A DNA stretch of 64,000 nucleotides from JBFWRK01 sp050248955 (GCA_050248955.1 JBFWRK010000010.1:62001-126000); one strand, 5' to 3'. Shown: positions 30,220 through 39,352, counted from the first letter of the stretch. Notes: generated by a model not told the origin, from the letters alone. Numbers and translations are program-made.

Positions 30220-31413
30220 TCAGTCGCCCAAGGGGCGCACCACCAGCCCGGTCCGGAGCTTCGGCGTGAAGAACGTCGACTTCGGCGGCATCAGCAGTCC
30301 CTCGTCGGCCGTGCGCCGGATCTCGGCGATGCCGACCGGTCGGATCAGTACGGCAGTCGCCGCCGCGCCAGAACGCACGGCGTCGAGCACGTTCGTGACG
30401 CCGTGCTGGTAGCGCACCTCGTGGGTGACGCCGGCGAGCGCCCGCTCGAGCCGAGCGCTGTCGAGGTCGCGCTCGCCGGCGAAGGCCTCGGCCTTCGGGC
30501 GCAGGAACGTGCCTGACCCGTCGGGATGGACGAGGCAGAGCGCGCCCTGGGCGGCCATCTGGGCGAGCACGAGCGGCGCCAGCTCACCGGCAGGAGCTTG
30601 CTCGAAGAACGGCTCGAGGGCGACCGCGAGGTCGTCGGCCGAGATGCCGTCGATCAGCCGGTGGATCGCCTCGATGCTCAGCTGATCCTCGACGAGCTCG
30701 CCGACGTACGTCATCGTCAGCTCGGCCGGGGTATCGGTGCGCCCGGTCGCGGCCCGGATCTCGTCCCGATAGGTCCGCGCGATCGCGTAGCGGTGATGAC
30801 CGTCGGCGATCAGCACCGGCTGCGAGGCGACGGCGGCGGAGATCGCGGCGATCCGATCGGGATCGGTCACGCGCTCGACGGCATGGGTGACGGCGTCGAC
30901 CGTGACCGAGCCCATCGGCTCACCCGGCTCGCGCAGTAGCGCGGACAGCCCACCGGTGAGGGACAGCCCCCACACGGGCGACAAGTTCGAGCGCGTCGCC
31001 CGGGTGAGGTCGAGTCGATCCGTCTTCGCCTTCGCCATCGTGCGCTCGTGGGGGAGCACCCCTCCCGCGCCCTCGTCGACCACTTCGAGGGCGCCGATCA
31101 CCCCGACGGTCGACCGCGGCCGCCCCGAGTCGTCGACGAACTCCATCCGGTAGAGCGTGAAGCTCGGCAGCTCGTCGACGATGAGCGTTCCGTCGTCGAG
31201 CCACGACACGAGCAGCGCGGCCGCGGCCTCGTAGCGGTCGACCCCGTTCGCCTCGAGCGGCAGGTCGATGTGGACGATGTTGCGCGGGTGTCGATCGGCG
31301 AGCGCCGAGCGATCGGCGTCGGAGAGCACGTCATAGGGCGGCGCGGCGACGTCTGCCAGCGGTGAGCCGGACACGTCGTAGCGGATCGCGGTGAACGGTT
31401 CGAAGCGGGGCAC
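30220..31413 (-). CDS. DUF1015 family protein
   Basis: A 397-residue protein matching DUF1015 along its length: FEPFTAIRYD at the start, AAPPYDVLSDADR, HPRNIVHIDLP, PHERTMAKAKTDRLDL and VLIADGHHRYAIA. The family is conserved in many bacteria with no established enzymatic role. The GTG start matches the family N-terminus. It is divergent from the phosphatase gene, and the two share an 18-bp palindrome. Convergent with korB, with no gap between the stop codons. Confidence 0.88.
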   Translation of the reverse strand: MPRFEPFTAIRYDVSGSPLADVAAPPYDVLSDADRSALADRHPRNIVHIDLPLEANGVDRYEAAAALLVSWLDDGTLIVDELPSFTLYRMEFVDDSGRPRSTVGVIGALEVVDEGAGGVLPHERTMAKAKTDRLDLTRATRSNLSPVWGLSLTGGLSALLREPGEPMGSVTVDAVTHAVERVTDPDRIAAISAAVASQPVLIADGHHRYAIARTYRDEIRAATGRTDTPAELTMTYVGELVEDQLSIEAIHRLIDGISADDLAVALEPFFEQAPAGELAPLVLAQMAAQGALCLVHPDGSGTFLRPKAEAFAGERDLDSARLERALAGVTHEVRYQHGVTNVLDAVRSGAAATAVLIRPVGIAEIRRTADEGLLMPPKSTFFTPKLRTGLVVRPLGD

Positions 31414-31422
31414 GCGAACAGG

Positions 31423-31440
31423 GTGCCACGGCCGTGGCAC
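31423..31440. promoter_or_regulatory. 18-bp perfect palindrome between divergent genes
   Basis: GTGCCACGGCCGTGGCAC lies 9 bases from the DUF1015 GTG and 12 bases from the phosphatase ATG. On each strand its terminal CAC begins a weak -10-like hexamer (CACGAT for the phosphatase, CACCCT for DUF1015) at leaderless spacing. This is the layout of a shared operator that would control both genes. Confidence 0.55.
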
Positions 31441-31452
31441 GATCTCCAGCCG

Positions 31453-32271
31453 ATGCCCATCGACGATCTCACCGGTGTGCGCAGCCTCCCTGTCGCCGTG
31501 CTGTGCGACCTGGACGGCGTCGTCTGGCTCAGCCACCATCCGATCGCCGGCTCCGTCGAGGCGATCGCCGCGCTGCGCGCCGCCGACCACCGGGTGCTGT
31601 TCGTGACGAACAACTCGTTCTCGCTCGTCGAGGAACAGGAAGCGGCGCTCGCCGCGATCGGCATCCCTGCCGTCGGCGACGTGCTCACATCGGCACTTGC
31701 CGCCGCGGAGCTCGTCGAGCCCGGCGAGCGGGTCCACGTCTGCGGTGGCCCCGGCATCGTGCAGGCGCTCGAACGGCGCGGCGCGGTCGTCGTGACCGAG
31801 GGGGCCTGCGACGCGGTGCTCGTCGGCTTCCATCGCAGCTTCGACTACGAGGGGCTGCGCCGCGCCGCGACAGCAGTCATCGCCGGTGCTCGCTTGATCG
31901 GGACGAACGACGACGCGACGTACCCGACGCCGGACGGCCCGATCCCAGGCGGTGGCTCGCTCCTCGCCGCGGTCGCGACCGCGAGCGGCGCGTCACCGGT
32001 GATCGCCGGCAAGCCCTACGCGCCGATGGCGGCGCTCGTCCGGGCAGTGCTCGGAGTGGCGGATCAGCCGGGTGTCACCGACGCCGTGATGGTCGGTGAC
32101 CGGCCCTCGACCGACGGGCGGTTCGCCCGCGCCCTCGGCTGCCCGTTCGCGCTGGTGTGGTCGGGAGTGACTGCCGCCGGCACGGTGGTGGAACCGGTGC
32201 CCGACCTCGTCGCCGCGAACCTCGCCGCCATCGCCGCGCAGCTGCTGGCAAGAGAGGACCAAGGTCACTAG
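31453..32271 (+). CDS. HAD-IIA phosphatase, probable glycerol-3-phosphate phosphatase
   Basis: A 272-residue NagD-type HAD hydrolase. Motif I CDLDGVVWL has the nucleophile Asp, FVTNNSF is motif II, and the motif III/IV Lys and Asp lie in VIAGKPYAPM and VMVGDRPSTDGRFARALG. Gene order matches M. tuberculosis Rv1692, a D-glycerol-3-phosphate phosphatase, so the same activity is inferred. The ATG at 31453 is preferred. It begins a run with the phasin-like gene, tlyA, nadK and recN. Confidence 0.88.
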   Translation: MPIDDLTGVRSLPVAVLCDLDGVVWLSHHPIAGSVEAIAALRAADHRVLFVTNNSFSLVEEQEAALAAIGIPAVGDVLTSALAAAELVEPGERVHVCGGPGIVQALERRGAVVVTEGACDAVLVGFHRSFDYEGLRRAATAVIAGARLIGTNDDATYPTPDGPIPGGGSLLAAVATASGASPVIAGKPYAPMAALVRAVLGVADQPGVTDAVMVGDRPSTDGRFARALGCPFALVWSGVTAAGTVVEPVPDLVAANLAAIAAQLLAREDQGH

Positions 32272-32302
32272 CGGCGCGTCGAACGGGGTCTACGCTGCAG
32301 TC

Positions 32303-32821
32303 ATGGCACAGAACGATCTGATCAAGCGGTTCCTCGACGCCGGCGTCCAGGCGACGCAGATGACGCAGAGCCGAGCGGAAGCACTCGTCAAGGATCTCGT
32401 CAAGCAGGGCGATGTGCGCAGGAAGGAAGCCGAGGACCTCGTGCAGGATCTCGTCGAGCGCGGGCGCGAGAGCACCGAGCGTCTCGTTGCGCTCATCCAG
32501 TCCGAGGTGAACAAGCAGATGGCCCGCGTCAACGAGCAGGTCGAGGCGCTCGAGGCGCGCTTCGCCGAGCTGACCGGTGTCGGCATGCCCGCCGCGGCGA
32601 GGCGCGCCACCGCGACGGCGAAGAAGACCGCGAAGAAGGCTGCGAAGGCGGCCCGGCCCGTTGCCGCGAAGAAGGCTGCACCGAAGAAGGCCGCCGCCAA
32701 GAAGGCTGCACCGCGCAAGGCCGCCGCCAAGAAGGCTGCACCGCGCAAGGCCGCGGCGAAGAAGGTCGCAATGGGCCGCAAGGCACCGGCGAAGAAGGCT
32801 GCAGCGGCACCGCGCACCTGA
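32303..32821 (+). CDS. phasin-like protein with histone-H1-like lysine-rich tail
   Basis: A 172-residue protein. Residues 1-95 are a long amphipathic helix/coiled coil (AEALVKDLVKQGDVRRKEAED, EVNKQMARVNEQVEALEARFAEL) of the polyhydroxyalkanoate granule-associated PhaF/PhaI type. From about 98 on it is AAKKA/APRK repeats like those of histone H1 and HupB tails, able to bind DNA. The repeat is also a near-perfect tandem DNA repeat. TACGCT (32291-32296) is six bases before the ATG, so leaderless. Rv1693, a small protein, has the same position in M. tuberculosis. Confidence 0.8.
   Translation: MAQNDLIKRFLDAGVQATQMTQSRAEALVKDLVKQGDVRRKEAEDLVQDLVERGRESTERLVALIQSEVNKQMARVNEQVEALEARFAELTGVGMPAAARRATATAKKTAKKAAKAARPVAAKKAAPKKAAAKKAAPRKAAAKKAAPRKAAAKKVAMGRKAPAKKAAAAPRT
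32670..32765 (+). repeat. AAKKAAPRK-coding tandem repeat
   Basis: Units of about 27 bases (GCCGCCAAGAAGGCTGCACC plus CGCAAG, with small variants) repeat three to four times within the tail of the phasin-like gene. Confidence 0.75.
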
Positions 32822-32825
32822 GGTC

Positions 32826-33581
32826 GTGGCACCGCGACGGCGGCTCGACGCAGAGATCGTCCGCCGGGGGCTCGCGCCGAGTCGGCGCGACGCTGTCGCG
32901 CTGGTCGAAGCGGGTCGCGTCCTCGTCGGCGGCGCCCCGGCTGACAAGGCCGCCCGGCTGGTTAGCCCGGGCGAGGCAGTGGTCGTGCTGGGCGCGAAGC
33001 CGAGGTTCGTCAGTCGCGGTGGTGAGAAGCTCGACGCTGCGCTCGACGAGTTCGGCGTGTCGCCGCTCGGTGCCCGCGTGCTCGATGCCGGCGCGTCGAC
33101 CGGTGGCTTCACCGACTGCGTGCTGCAACGCGGCGCGGCGAAGGTGGTCGCGCTCGACGTCGGCCACGGTCAGCTCCACGAACGGATCCGCGCCGATCCG
33201 CGGGTCGACGTGATCGAGCGCTACAACGTGCGTCGGCTCGATGTCGACGACATCGGTGGTCCGGTCGATCTCGTCGTGGCCGACGTGTCGTTCATCTCGC
33301 TCACCGTCGTGCTGCCTGCCTTGCTCGGCGCCTGCCGCCCGGGCGCCGATCTCGTGCTGCTCGTCAAACCGCAGTTCGAAGCCGGCCGCGCCGAGGTGTC
33401 GCGAGGCAAGGGGGTGATCACCGATCCCGAGATCCACGAGCGGGTCCGCGCGAAGATCGACGATGCCCTGCGTAACCTCGGGGCCGACGTACGCGGGTGG
33501 ATGACCTCCCCGATCCACGGAGCCGACGGCAACAAGGAGTTCCTGGTGCACGCACGAGCGCCCGAGGCGCCCCGACCATGA
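32826..33581 (+). CDS. tlyA: rRNA 2'-O-methyltransferase TlyA
   Basis: Methylates ribose of 16S and 23S rRNA in actinobacteria, which affects capreomycin sensitivity in mycobacteria. The 251-residue protein has an N-terminal S4 RNA-binding domain (RRRLDAEIVRRGLAPSR, then AGRVLVGG) and an FtsJ-like SAM methyltransferase domain (RVLDAGASTGGFTDC, LVVADVSFISL, LLVKPQFEAGR with the catalytic Lys). The GTG is five bases after the preceding stop. The stop overlaps the nadK start (ATGA). The tlyA-nadK-recN order is that of Rv1694-Rv1696. Confidence 0.95.
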   Translation: MAPRRRLDAEIVRRGLAPSRRDAVALVEAGRVLVGGAPADKAARLVSPGEAVVVLGAKPRFVSRGGEKLDAALDEFGVSPLGARVLDAGASTGGFTDCVLQRGAAKVVALDVGHGQLHERIRADPRVDVIERYNVRRLDVDDIGGPVDLVVADVSFISLTVVLPALLGACRPGADLVLLVKPQFEAGRAEVSRGKGVITDPEIHERVRAKIDDALRNLGADVRGWMTSPIHGADGNKEFLVHARAPEAPRP

Positions 33582-34429
33582 CCGCGGTGATGATCGTCGC
33601 CCACCACGAACGCACCGAGGCGGCCGCGCTCGCGCTCGCTGCGTCGACGTGGCTGCGCGAACGCGGGCACGAGGCGTGGATGCCGCCCGAGGACGCCGCC
33701 GCGCTCGCACTCGACTCCTTGGCCGCGGAGCGGGCGCCGGCCGAGGCCGGCCTCGCGCTCAGCCTCGGCGGCGACGGCACGATGCTGCGGGCGATCAAGT
33801 TGCTCGACGGCGCCGAGGTGCCCGTGATCGGCATCAACGTGGGGCTGCTCGGGTACCTCACCGAGGTCGAGCCGCCGGCGATGACCGCAGCGCTCGAACG
33901 CTTCTTCGACGACGACTTCACCCTCGAGCGGCGGATGATGCTGACCGTCACCGTCGACCGGGTCGGCGAGGGTGTCGCCGGCCCGTGGCGGGCGTTGAAC
34001 GAGGCCGTGCTCGAGAAGCAGGAGAGCGGGCACACCGTTCGTCTCCTCGTGGACATCGACGGCGCGCCGTTCACGTCCTACGCCGCCGACGGACTGATCG
34101 TCGCCACGCCGACCGGTTCCACGGCGTACTCACTGTCGGCTCGCGGGCCGGTGATCTCGCCGACCCATCGCGCCATGCTCCTGACCCCGGTGTCGCCGCA
34201 CATGCTGTTCGATCGCGCACTCGTGCTCGACCCGGAGGAGGACATCCTGATCGAGGTCATGGGGCACCGTCCTGTCGCGCTGGCGCTCGACGGCGTCAGG
34301 GTGGCGGGGCTCGGCGAGGGCGATACCGTGCGCTGCCGGCCGTCCGACTCGGCGGCCATCTTCGTGCGGTTCGGCCGGCGCCGTTTCCACCAGATCCTGA
34401 AGGCGAAGTTCGGGCTGAGCGACCGTTGA
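33578..34429 (+). CDS. nadK: NAD kinase
   Basis: Phosphorylates NAD to NADP. The 283-residue protein contains the GGDGTMLRA motif (about 66-74), GINVGLLGYLTEV, the conserved NEAVLEK, and DGLIVATPTGSTAYSLSARGP. The start overlaps tlyA. Function certain from motifs and context. Confidence 0.97.
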   Translation: MTAVMIVAHHERTEAAALALAASTWLRERGHEAWMPPEDAAALALDSLAAERAPAEAGLALSLGGDGTMLRAIKLLDGAEVPVIGINVGLLGYLTEVEPPAMTAALERFFDDDFTLERRMMLTVTVDRVGEGVAGPWRALNEAVLEKQESGHTVRLLVDIDGAPFTSYAADGLIVATPTGSTAYSLSARGPVISPTHRAMLLTPVSPHMLFDRALVLDPEEDILIEVMGHRPVALALDGVRVAGLGEGDTVRCRPSDSAAIFVRFGRRRFHQILKAKFGLSDR

Positions 34430-34463
34430 GCTCCCCGAACCACGAGATCCACCGCAGGTACCG

Positions 34464-36059
34464 ATGCTGACCGAGCTCCACATCGAACAACTGGGCGTCA
34501 TCGACCAGCTCGACCTCGTACTCGGGCGTGGACTCACCGCGCTGACGGGCGAGACCGGCGCCGGCAAGACGATGCTCGTCGAGGCAATCAGCCTCCTCGT
34601 CGGCGGGCGGGCGGAGGGCACGCTCGTGCGGCCTGGTGCCGGCGAGGCGCGGGTCGAGGGGCGGTTCGTGCTCGGCGACGACGAAGTCGTGCTCGCCCGC
34701 GTGATACCCGCCGACGGCCGTTCGCGGGCGTACGTCAACGGCCGCCTCGCGACCGTCGCCAACCTGGCGGAGGAGGGGAGCCGGCTCGTCGACCTGCACG
34801 GCCAGCACAGCCACCAGAGCCTGCTGTCGGGCATCGCGCAGCGCGGTGCGCTCGACCGGTTCGGTGCCGTCGACCTCACTCTGCTGCGTGCGGCGCGAGC
34901 GCGGCTCACCGAGATCGAGGCGACGCTCGCGGCGCTCGGCGGTGACGCCAGAGCGCGGGCGCGCGAGATCGACCTGCTGCGATTCCAGGTGGGCGAGCTC
35001 GCCGCAGCGGCGATCACCGGACCGGACGAGGAGGAGCAACTCGCGCAGGACGAGGAGCTCCTCGCCGACGCGGTCGCGCACCGCGAGGCAGCGCTGCGCG
35101 CGATCGATGCGCTCACGGCCGATGGCGGCGCTGCGGATGCACTCGGCGTTGCGATCGCGTCGATCACCGGCCGGGCACCGTTCGACGAAGCAGTGGTGCG
35201 GCTCAGGTCGCTCGCCACCGAGCTCGCCGATGCCGGCGCCGAGCTCCGGACGCGTGCGGAGTCGATCGAGGAGGACCCCGAGCGACTCGCCGTGCTCCGC
35301 GCCCGGCGCCAGCTGCTGCACGAGCTCCGGCGGAAGTACGGCGACACGCTCGCCGACGTGCTCGACTACCAGCGCGAGAGCGCCATCCGGTTGGACGAGC
35401 TCGAGGGCTACGAGGCCCGTGCCGCCACGCTCGACGGCGAGCGGGCAGCCGCGCTGCGCGCGGTCGACGACGCCGCGGCCGCCGTCGGCGCCGCGCGCCG
35501 TCGCGCTGCGCCGAAGCTCGCGGCCGCGGTCGCCGGCCACCTCGGCGAGCTCGCGATGAAGAAGGCCCGCGTCGAGATCCTCGTCGGGGAGGACCCGGGC
35601 GACGATGTCACCTTCCTGCTCGGGGCGAACCCAGGGGAGCCGGCGCTGCCGCTCACGAAGGTCGCCTCCGGCGGCGAGTTGGCCCGCTCGATGCTCGCCC
35701 TGCGTCTCGTCCTGACGGAGGCGCCGGACACGCTCGTGTTCGACGAGGTCGACGCCGGCATCGGCGGTGCTGCGGCGATCGCCGTCGGCCGGGCGCTCGC
35801 ACGGCTCGGCGAGCGTCACCAGGTCCTCGTCGTCACCCACCTCCCGCAGGTCGCCGCCCTGGCGAGCACGCAGGTCGTCGTGACGAAGCAGGTCGTGAAG
35901 GGGCGCACCACAGCGGGTGCGCACGTGGTCGACGGCGCGGCCCGCGTCGACGAGCTGTCGCGGATGCTCTCCGGGCGGGCCGACAGCGAGACGGCCCGGC
36001 AACACGCGCTCGAGCTCCTCGGCGGGCCGCAGGCCGGAGGACGAGACGGTGGCGGTTGA
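34464..36059 (+). CDS. recN: DNA repair protein RecN
   Basis: SMC-like ATPase acting in recombinational repair of double-strand breaks. The 531-residue protein has Walker A GETGAGKT near residue 30, a central coiled coil, the ABC signature ASGGELARSMLALR and Walker B LVFDEVDAGIGG near the C-terminus. It starts 34 bases after nadK. It probably shares the nadK transcript; no SOS box was recognised. Confidence 0.96.
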   Translation: MLTELHIEQLGVIDQLDLVLGRGLTALTGETGAGKTMLVEAISLLVGGRAEGTLVRPGAGEARVEGRFVLGDDEVVLARVIPADGRSRAYVNGRLATVANLAEEGSRLVDLHGQHSHQSLLSGIAQRGALDRFGAVDLTLLRAARARLTEIEATLAALGGDARARAREIDLLRFQVGELAAAAITGPDEEEQLAQDEELLADAVAHREAALRAIDALTADGGAADALGVAIASITGRAPFDEAVVRLRSLATELADAGAELRTRAESIEEDPERLAVLRARRQLLHELRRKYGDTLADVLDYQRESAIRLDELEGYEARAATLDGERAAALRAVDDAAAAVGAARRRAAPKLAAAVAGHLGELAMKKARVEILVGEDPGDDVTFLLGANPGEPALPLTKVASGGELARSMLALRLVLTEAPDTLVFDEVDAGIGGAAAIAVGRALARLGERHQVLVVTHLPQVAALASTQVVVTKQVVKGRTTAGAHVVDGAARVDELSRMLSGRADSETARQHALELLGGPQAGGRDGGG

Positions 36060-36113
36060 GCCGGGTGCGGGGTTTTCTGGCGGCCATCCATGCGGATCGG
36101 GGTGCGGCGACGT

Positions 36114-36119
36114 ATGGTG
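36114..36119 (+). promoter_or_regulatory. -10 hexamer TATGGT before pyrG
   Basis: Located 40 bases before the chosen pyrG start. The transcript would begin near 36127 and contain GGGAGG. Confidence 0.5.
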
Positions 36120-36159
36120 ATGTCCCGTCATGCAATCGACTGACGGGAGGCGAATTGCC

Positions 36160-37836
36160 GTGCCGAAGCACATCTTCGTGACTGGAGGCGTCGCCAGCTC
36201 CCTGGGGAAGGGCCTCACCGCGTCCTCGCTCGGGCGCCTGCTGAAGCACCGAGGCCTCCGGGTCACCATGCAGAAGCTCGATCCATACATCAACGTCGAT
36301 CCGGGTACGATGAACCCGTTCGAGCACGGCGAGGTGTTCGTGACCGACGACGGCGGCGAGACCGACCTCGACCTCGGGCACTACGAGCGTTACACGGACG
36401 AGAGCCTGACGCGTGACTCGAACGCCACGACCGGCTCGATCTACCAGGCGGTCCTCGCGGCGGAACGGCGGGGCGACTACCTCGGCCGCACCGTGCAGGT
36501 GATCCCGCACATCACGGACGAGATCAAGCGCCGCATCAACCGGCTCGCGACCGAGGACGTCGACGTCGTCATCACCGAGGTCGGTGGCACGGTAGGCGAC
36601 ATCGAGATCCTGCCGTTCCTCGAAGCGATCCGGCAGTTCCGCAAGGACGCCGGTCGCGACAACGTCTGCTACCTGCACGTGACGCTCGTGCCGTTCATCG
36701 GCCCGTCCGGCGAACAGAAGACGAAGCCGACGCAGCACTCCGTCACAGAGCTGCGCAGCCGGGGCATCCAACCCGACGTGATCGTGTGCCGCAGTGCAGC
36801 GCCGATCGGTGCGGGCGTGAAGCGCAAGATCTCGAACCTGTGCGACGTGGAGGAGCGGGCGGTGATCAACGCCGCCGATGCCCGCAACATCTACGAGCTC
36901 CCGCTGATCTTCCACGAGGAGGGGCTCGACGAGGTCGTGTGCTCGGTCCTTCGGCTGGAGACCGAGATCGACCTCGCGCCGTGGCAGGCCGTCGTGACCA
37001 AGGTCGAGGCGGCGACGACGCCGGTGAAGATCGGGCTGATCGGCAAGTACATCGACCTCCCCGACGCCTACCTCTCGGTCGTCGAGAGCCTGAAGCACGC
37101 CGGCTTCCACCACGGCGCGAAGGTCGAGCTCGACTGGATCCAGGCCGAGGACGTCGAGGGTTTGCTCGCTGTCGGCCGGCTCGCGGATCTCGACGGGATG
37201 GTGATCCCGGGCGGCTTCGGCCTGCGCGGCGTCGAGGGCAAGATCGCCGCCGCCGGCTTCGCCCGTGAGCACGGCATCCCGTGCCTCGGCCTGTGCCTCG
37301 GCATGCAGGTGATGACGATCGAGTTCGCCCGCCACGTGCTCGGTCTCGTCGGCGCGAACTCCACCGAGTTCGATTCGGCCACGCCGCACCCGGTGATCGA
37401 CCTCATGCACGACCAGCGCGACGTGACCGACATGGGCGGCACGATGCGCCTCGGTGCGTACTACGCCGTGCTGCAGCCGGGCACGAAGGTGCACGAGGCC
37501 TACGGCGACCCTGTCGTCAGCGAACGGCACCGGCACCGCTACGAGTTCAACTCACAGTACAAGAGCCGGTTCGAGGCGGCGGGGTTCCGCTGCTCCGGCA
37601 TCTCACCCGACCGCCGGCTCGTCGAGTTCATCGAGCTCGACGACCATCCGTTCTGGGTCGGCACCCAGGCCCATCCCGAGTTCAAGAGCCGCCCCGATCG
37701 GCCGCATCCGCTGTTCCGCGAGTTGATCGGCGCCGCGCTCGCCCGGCGCGAGGGCCGCAACCCGCACCTCATCGATCTCGACGTCGTCGGCGCGCTCGAC
37801 GGCCGCTCGGCGCCCGAGGCCACGTCCGCAGCATGA
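36160..37836 (+). CDS. pyrG: CTP synthase
   Basis: Makes CTP from UTP, ATP and glutamine. The 558-residue protein has the N-terminal synthase domain with P-loop GGVASSLGKGLTASSLG and MQKLDPYINVDPGTMNPFEHGE, and a C-terminal class I glutamine amidotransferase domain with nucleophile Cys in CLGLCLGMQ and a HPEFKSRP segment. The GTG at 36160 matches the family start (PKHIFVTGGV) and has GGGAGG nine bases upstream; an ATG at 36130 would add ten residues. The Nudix gene overlaps its stop. Confidence 0.96.
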   Translation: MPKHIFVTGGVASSLGKGLTASSLGRLLKHRGLRVTMQKLDPYINVDPGTMNPFEHGEVFVTDDGGETDLDLGHYERYTDESLTRDSNATTGSIYQAVLAAERRGDYLGRTVQVIPHITDEIKRRINRLATEDVDVVITEVGGTVGDIEILPFLEAIRQFRKDAGRDNVCYLHVTLVPFIGPSGEQKTKPTQHSVTELRSRGIQPDVIVCRSAAPIGAGVKRKISNLCDVEERAVINAADARNIYELPLIFHEEGLDEVVCSVLRLETEIDLAPWQAVVTKVEAATTPVKIGLIGKYIDLPDAYLSVVESLKHAGFHHGAKVELDWIQAEDVEGLLAVGRLADLDGMVIPGGFGLRGVEGKIAAAGFAREHGIPCLGLCLGMQVMTIEFARHVLGLVGANSTEFDSATPHPVIDLMHDQRDVTDMGGTMRLGAYYAVLQPGTKVHEAYGDPVVSERHRHRYEFNSQYKSRFEAAGFRCSGISPDRRLVEFIELDDHPFWVGTQAHPEFKSRPDRPHPLFRELIGAALARREGRNPHLIDLDVVGALDGRSAPEATSAA

Positions 37837-38408
37837 CGGGGGGCGGGTTCCGCCGCATCGGCGAGCAGGAGGTGCACCAGGGCTACGTCTGGCGAGTCGT
37901 GACCGCGGCGTTCGAGGATCCCGGTGGCACCGTGTTCGAGCGGGACATCGTCCGTTCCCCTGGCGCAGTGGGGGTCGTGCCGCTCATGTTCGACGCGGAG
38001 GGCACGCCGGTCGTCGTGCTGATCCGGCAATGGCGGGCGCCGTACGAGACCGAGCTGTGGGAGATCCCCGCCGGCATGCGCGACGTATCAGGTGAACCAC
38101 CGGAGCTGACGGCCAGTCGCGAGCTCGCCGAGGAGGCCGGCTACCGGGCGGGATCGATCGAGAAGCTCACCGAGCTGTATCCGTCGCCCGGCCTGACCGA
38201 CTCGGTGACGCACATCTACCTGGCGACGGGCCTCGAACCCGTCGATCAGCAGCTGCACGGGCCGGAAGAAGAGCACATGACCGTCTGCCACATGCCGTTG
38301 TCCGAGGCGATGGCGCTCGTCGAGCGCGGCGACATCCCGGACGCGAAGACAGCGATCGGTCTGCTGATGACCGACCGGCGGCTGCTGCGGGGTGATCACC
38401 ACGGCTGA
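37833..38408 (+). CDS. Nudix hydrolase, ADP-ribose pyrophosphatase type
   Basis: A 191-residue protein. The Nudix box runs from GMRDVSGEPPELTASREL to AEEAGYRAG, with the REL-EE-G signature at about residues 80-105. WEIPAGM before the box and YPSPGLTDS after it are typical of ADP-ribose pyrophosphatases. It overlaps pyrG (ATGA) and is overlapped by 17 bases by xerD, as in M. tuberculosis Rv1699-Rv1701. Confidence 0.92.
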   Translation: MTGGGFRRIGEQEVHQGYVWRVVTAAFEDPGGTVFERDIVRSPGAVGVVPLMFDAEGTPVVVLIRQWRAPYETELWEIPAGMRDVSGEPPELTASRELAEEAGYRAGSIEKLTELYPSPGLTDSVTHIYLATGLEPVDQQLHGPEEEHMTVCHMPLSEAMALVERGDIPDAKTAIGLLMTDRRLLRGDHHG

Positions 38409-39342
38409 GCTCCCGCTCGACGCCGAGGAGTTCCTGACGTGGATGACGGTCGAGCGCGGTCGGTCCGTGAACACGATCGCCGCCTATCGACGCGACCTGC
38501 TCGCGTACACGGCCGCCCTGCGTCTGCAGGGCATGGCGCTGGACGACGCGACCGCGGCGGCCATCGAGCGGCATCTCGGCGCGTTGCGAAACGGGGGCAG
38601 GGCGCCGGCGAGCGTCGCCAGAGCCGCGGCAGCGATCCGCCAGCTCCACCGCTTCCTCGTCGAGGACGGCCGCGCGACGTTCGACCCGGCCGCTGACGTG
38701 GAATCGCCGCGGGTGCCGGCCGGATTGCCGAAGCCGCTGCGCGAGGACGAGATCGAGGCACTGCTCGAGGCGGCGAGGGGCGGAGATCCGGTGCAGCGGC
38801 GCGATCTCGCGATCCTCGAGCTGCTCTACGCGACGGGCATGCGGGTGTCCGAGCTCGTCGGCTTGTCGCTCGGCGATCTCGACATCGACGAGGGGCTCGC
38901 TCGTGTGTTCGGCAAGGGGTCGAAGGAGCGCGTCGTACCGTTCGGAGGACCCGCGCGCCGCGCCGTCGCCGACTGGCTCGCGCACGGGAGGCCGGCATTC
39001 GTTCCAGCGCGCTGGGCGCGCCGAGGCGACGCAGAATCGCTGTTCCTCGGACAGCGCGGGCGGCGGATGAGCCGCCAGCACGTCTGGGCGGTGCTGCAGC
39101 ACTACGGCGAGCAGACGGGGCTCGCCGACCGGCTCTCACCCCACGTGCTGCGCCACTCGTGCGCGACGCACCTGCTCGACCACGGCGCGGACCTGCGCAT
39201 CGTCCAGGAGCTGCTCGGCCACTCGTCGATCTCGACGACGCAGGTGTACACGAAGGTGTCGCAGGAACGGATGTGGTCGGTGTACCGCGCCGCCCATCCC
39301 CGCGCTACGAGGACGCGGTCGGCCCCGACCGCGTCCTCGTAG
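38392..39342 (+). CDS. xerD: site-specific tyrosine recombinase, XerD-like
   Basis: Resolves chromosome dimers at dif with XerC. The 316-residue protein has an N-terminal SAM-like core-binding domain (SVNTIAAYRRDLLAY) and the catalytic domain. Catalytic residues are visible in order: Arg in GMRVSELVGL, Lys in GKGSKERVVP, His and Arg in HVLRHSCATHLL, His in LGHSSISTTQ and the nucleophile Tyr in VYTKVS. The last 13 residues (RATRTRSAPTASS) come from a 42-bp palindrome that also holds the stop codon. No second Xer gene is in the window. Confidence 0.94.
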   Translation: MITTAELPLDAEEFLTWMTVERGRSVNTIAAYRRDLLAYTAALRLQGMALDDATAAAIERHLGALRNGGRAPASVARAAAAIRQLHRFLVEDGRATFDPAADVESPRVPAGLPKPLREDEIEALLEAARGGDPVQRRDLAILELLYATGMRVSELVGLSLGDLDIDEGLARVFGKGSKERVVPFGGPARRAVADWLAHGRPAFVPARWARRGDAESLFLGQRGRRMSRQHVWAVLQHYGEQTGLADRLSPHVLRHSCATHLLDHGADLRIVQELLGHSSISTTQVYTKVSQERMWSVYRAAHPRATRTRSAPTASS

Positions 39343-39344
39343 CG
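39303..39344. terminator. 42-bp perfect palindrome at the end of xerD
   Basis: The left arm CGCTACGAGGACGCGGTCGG (39303-39322) and its exact reverse complement (39325-39344) flank two bases. It encodes the end of XerD on the plus strand. There is no T-run. The right arm contains the xerD TAG stop and the TAGCGT -10 hexamer (39340-39345) of the HD gene. It may act as a terminator, an operator or a cruciform. Confidence 0.7.
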
Positions 39345-39352
39345 TGTCGACC

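Noticed and set aside
39303..39344. dif site for Xer recombination
   Set aside because: A dif site has two 11-base arms around a 6-base centre with the conserved ends; this palindrome has 20-base arms and a two-base centre and encodes protein.
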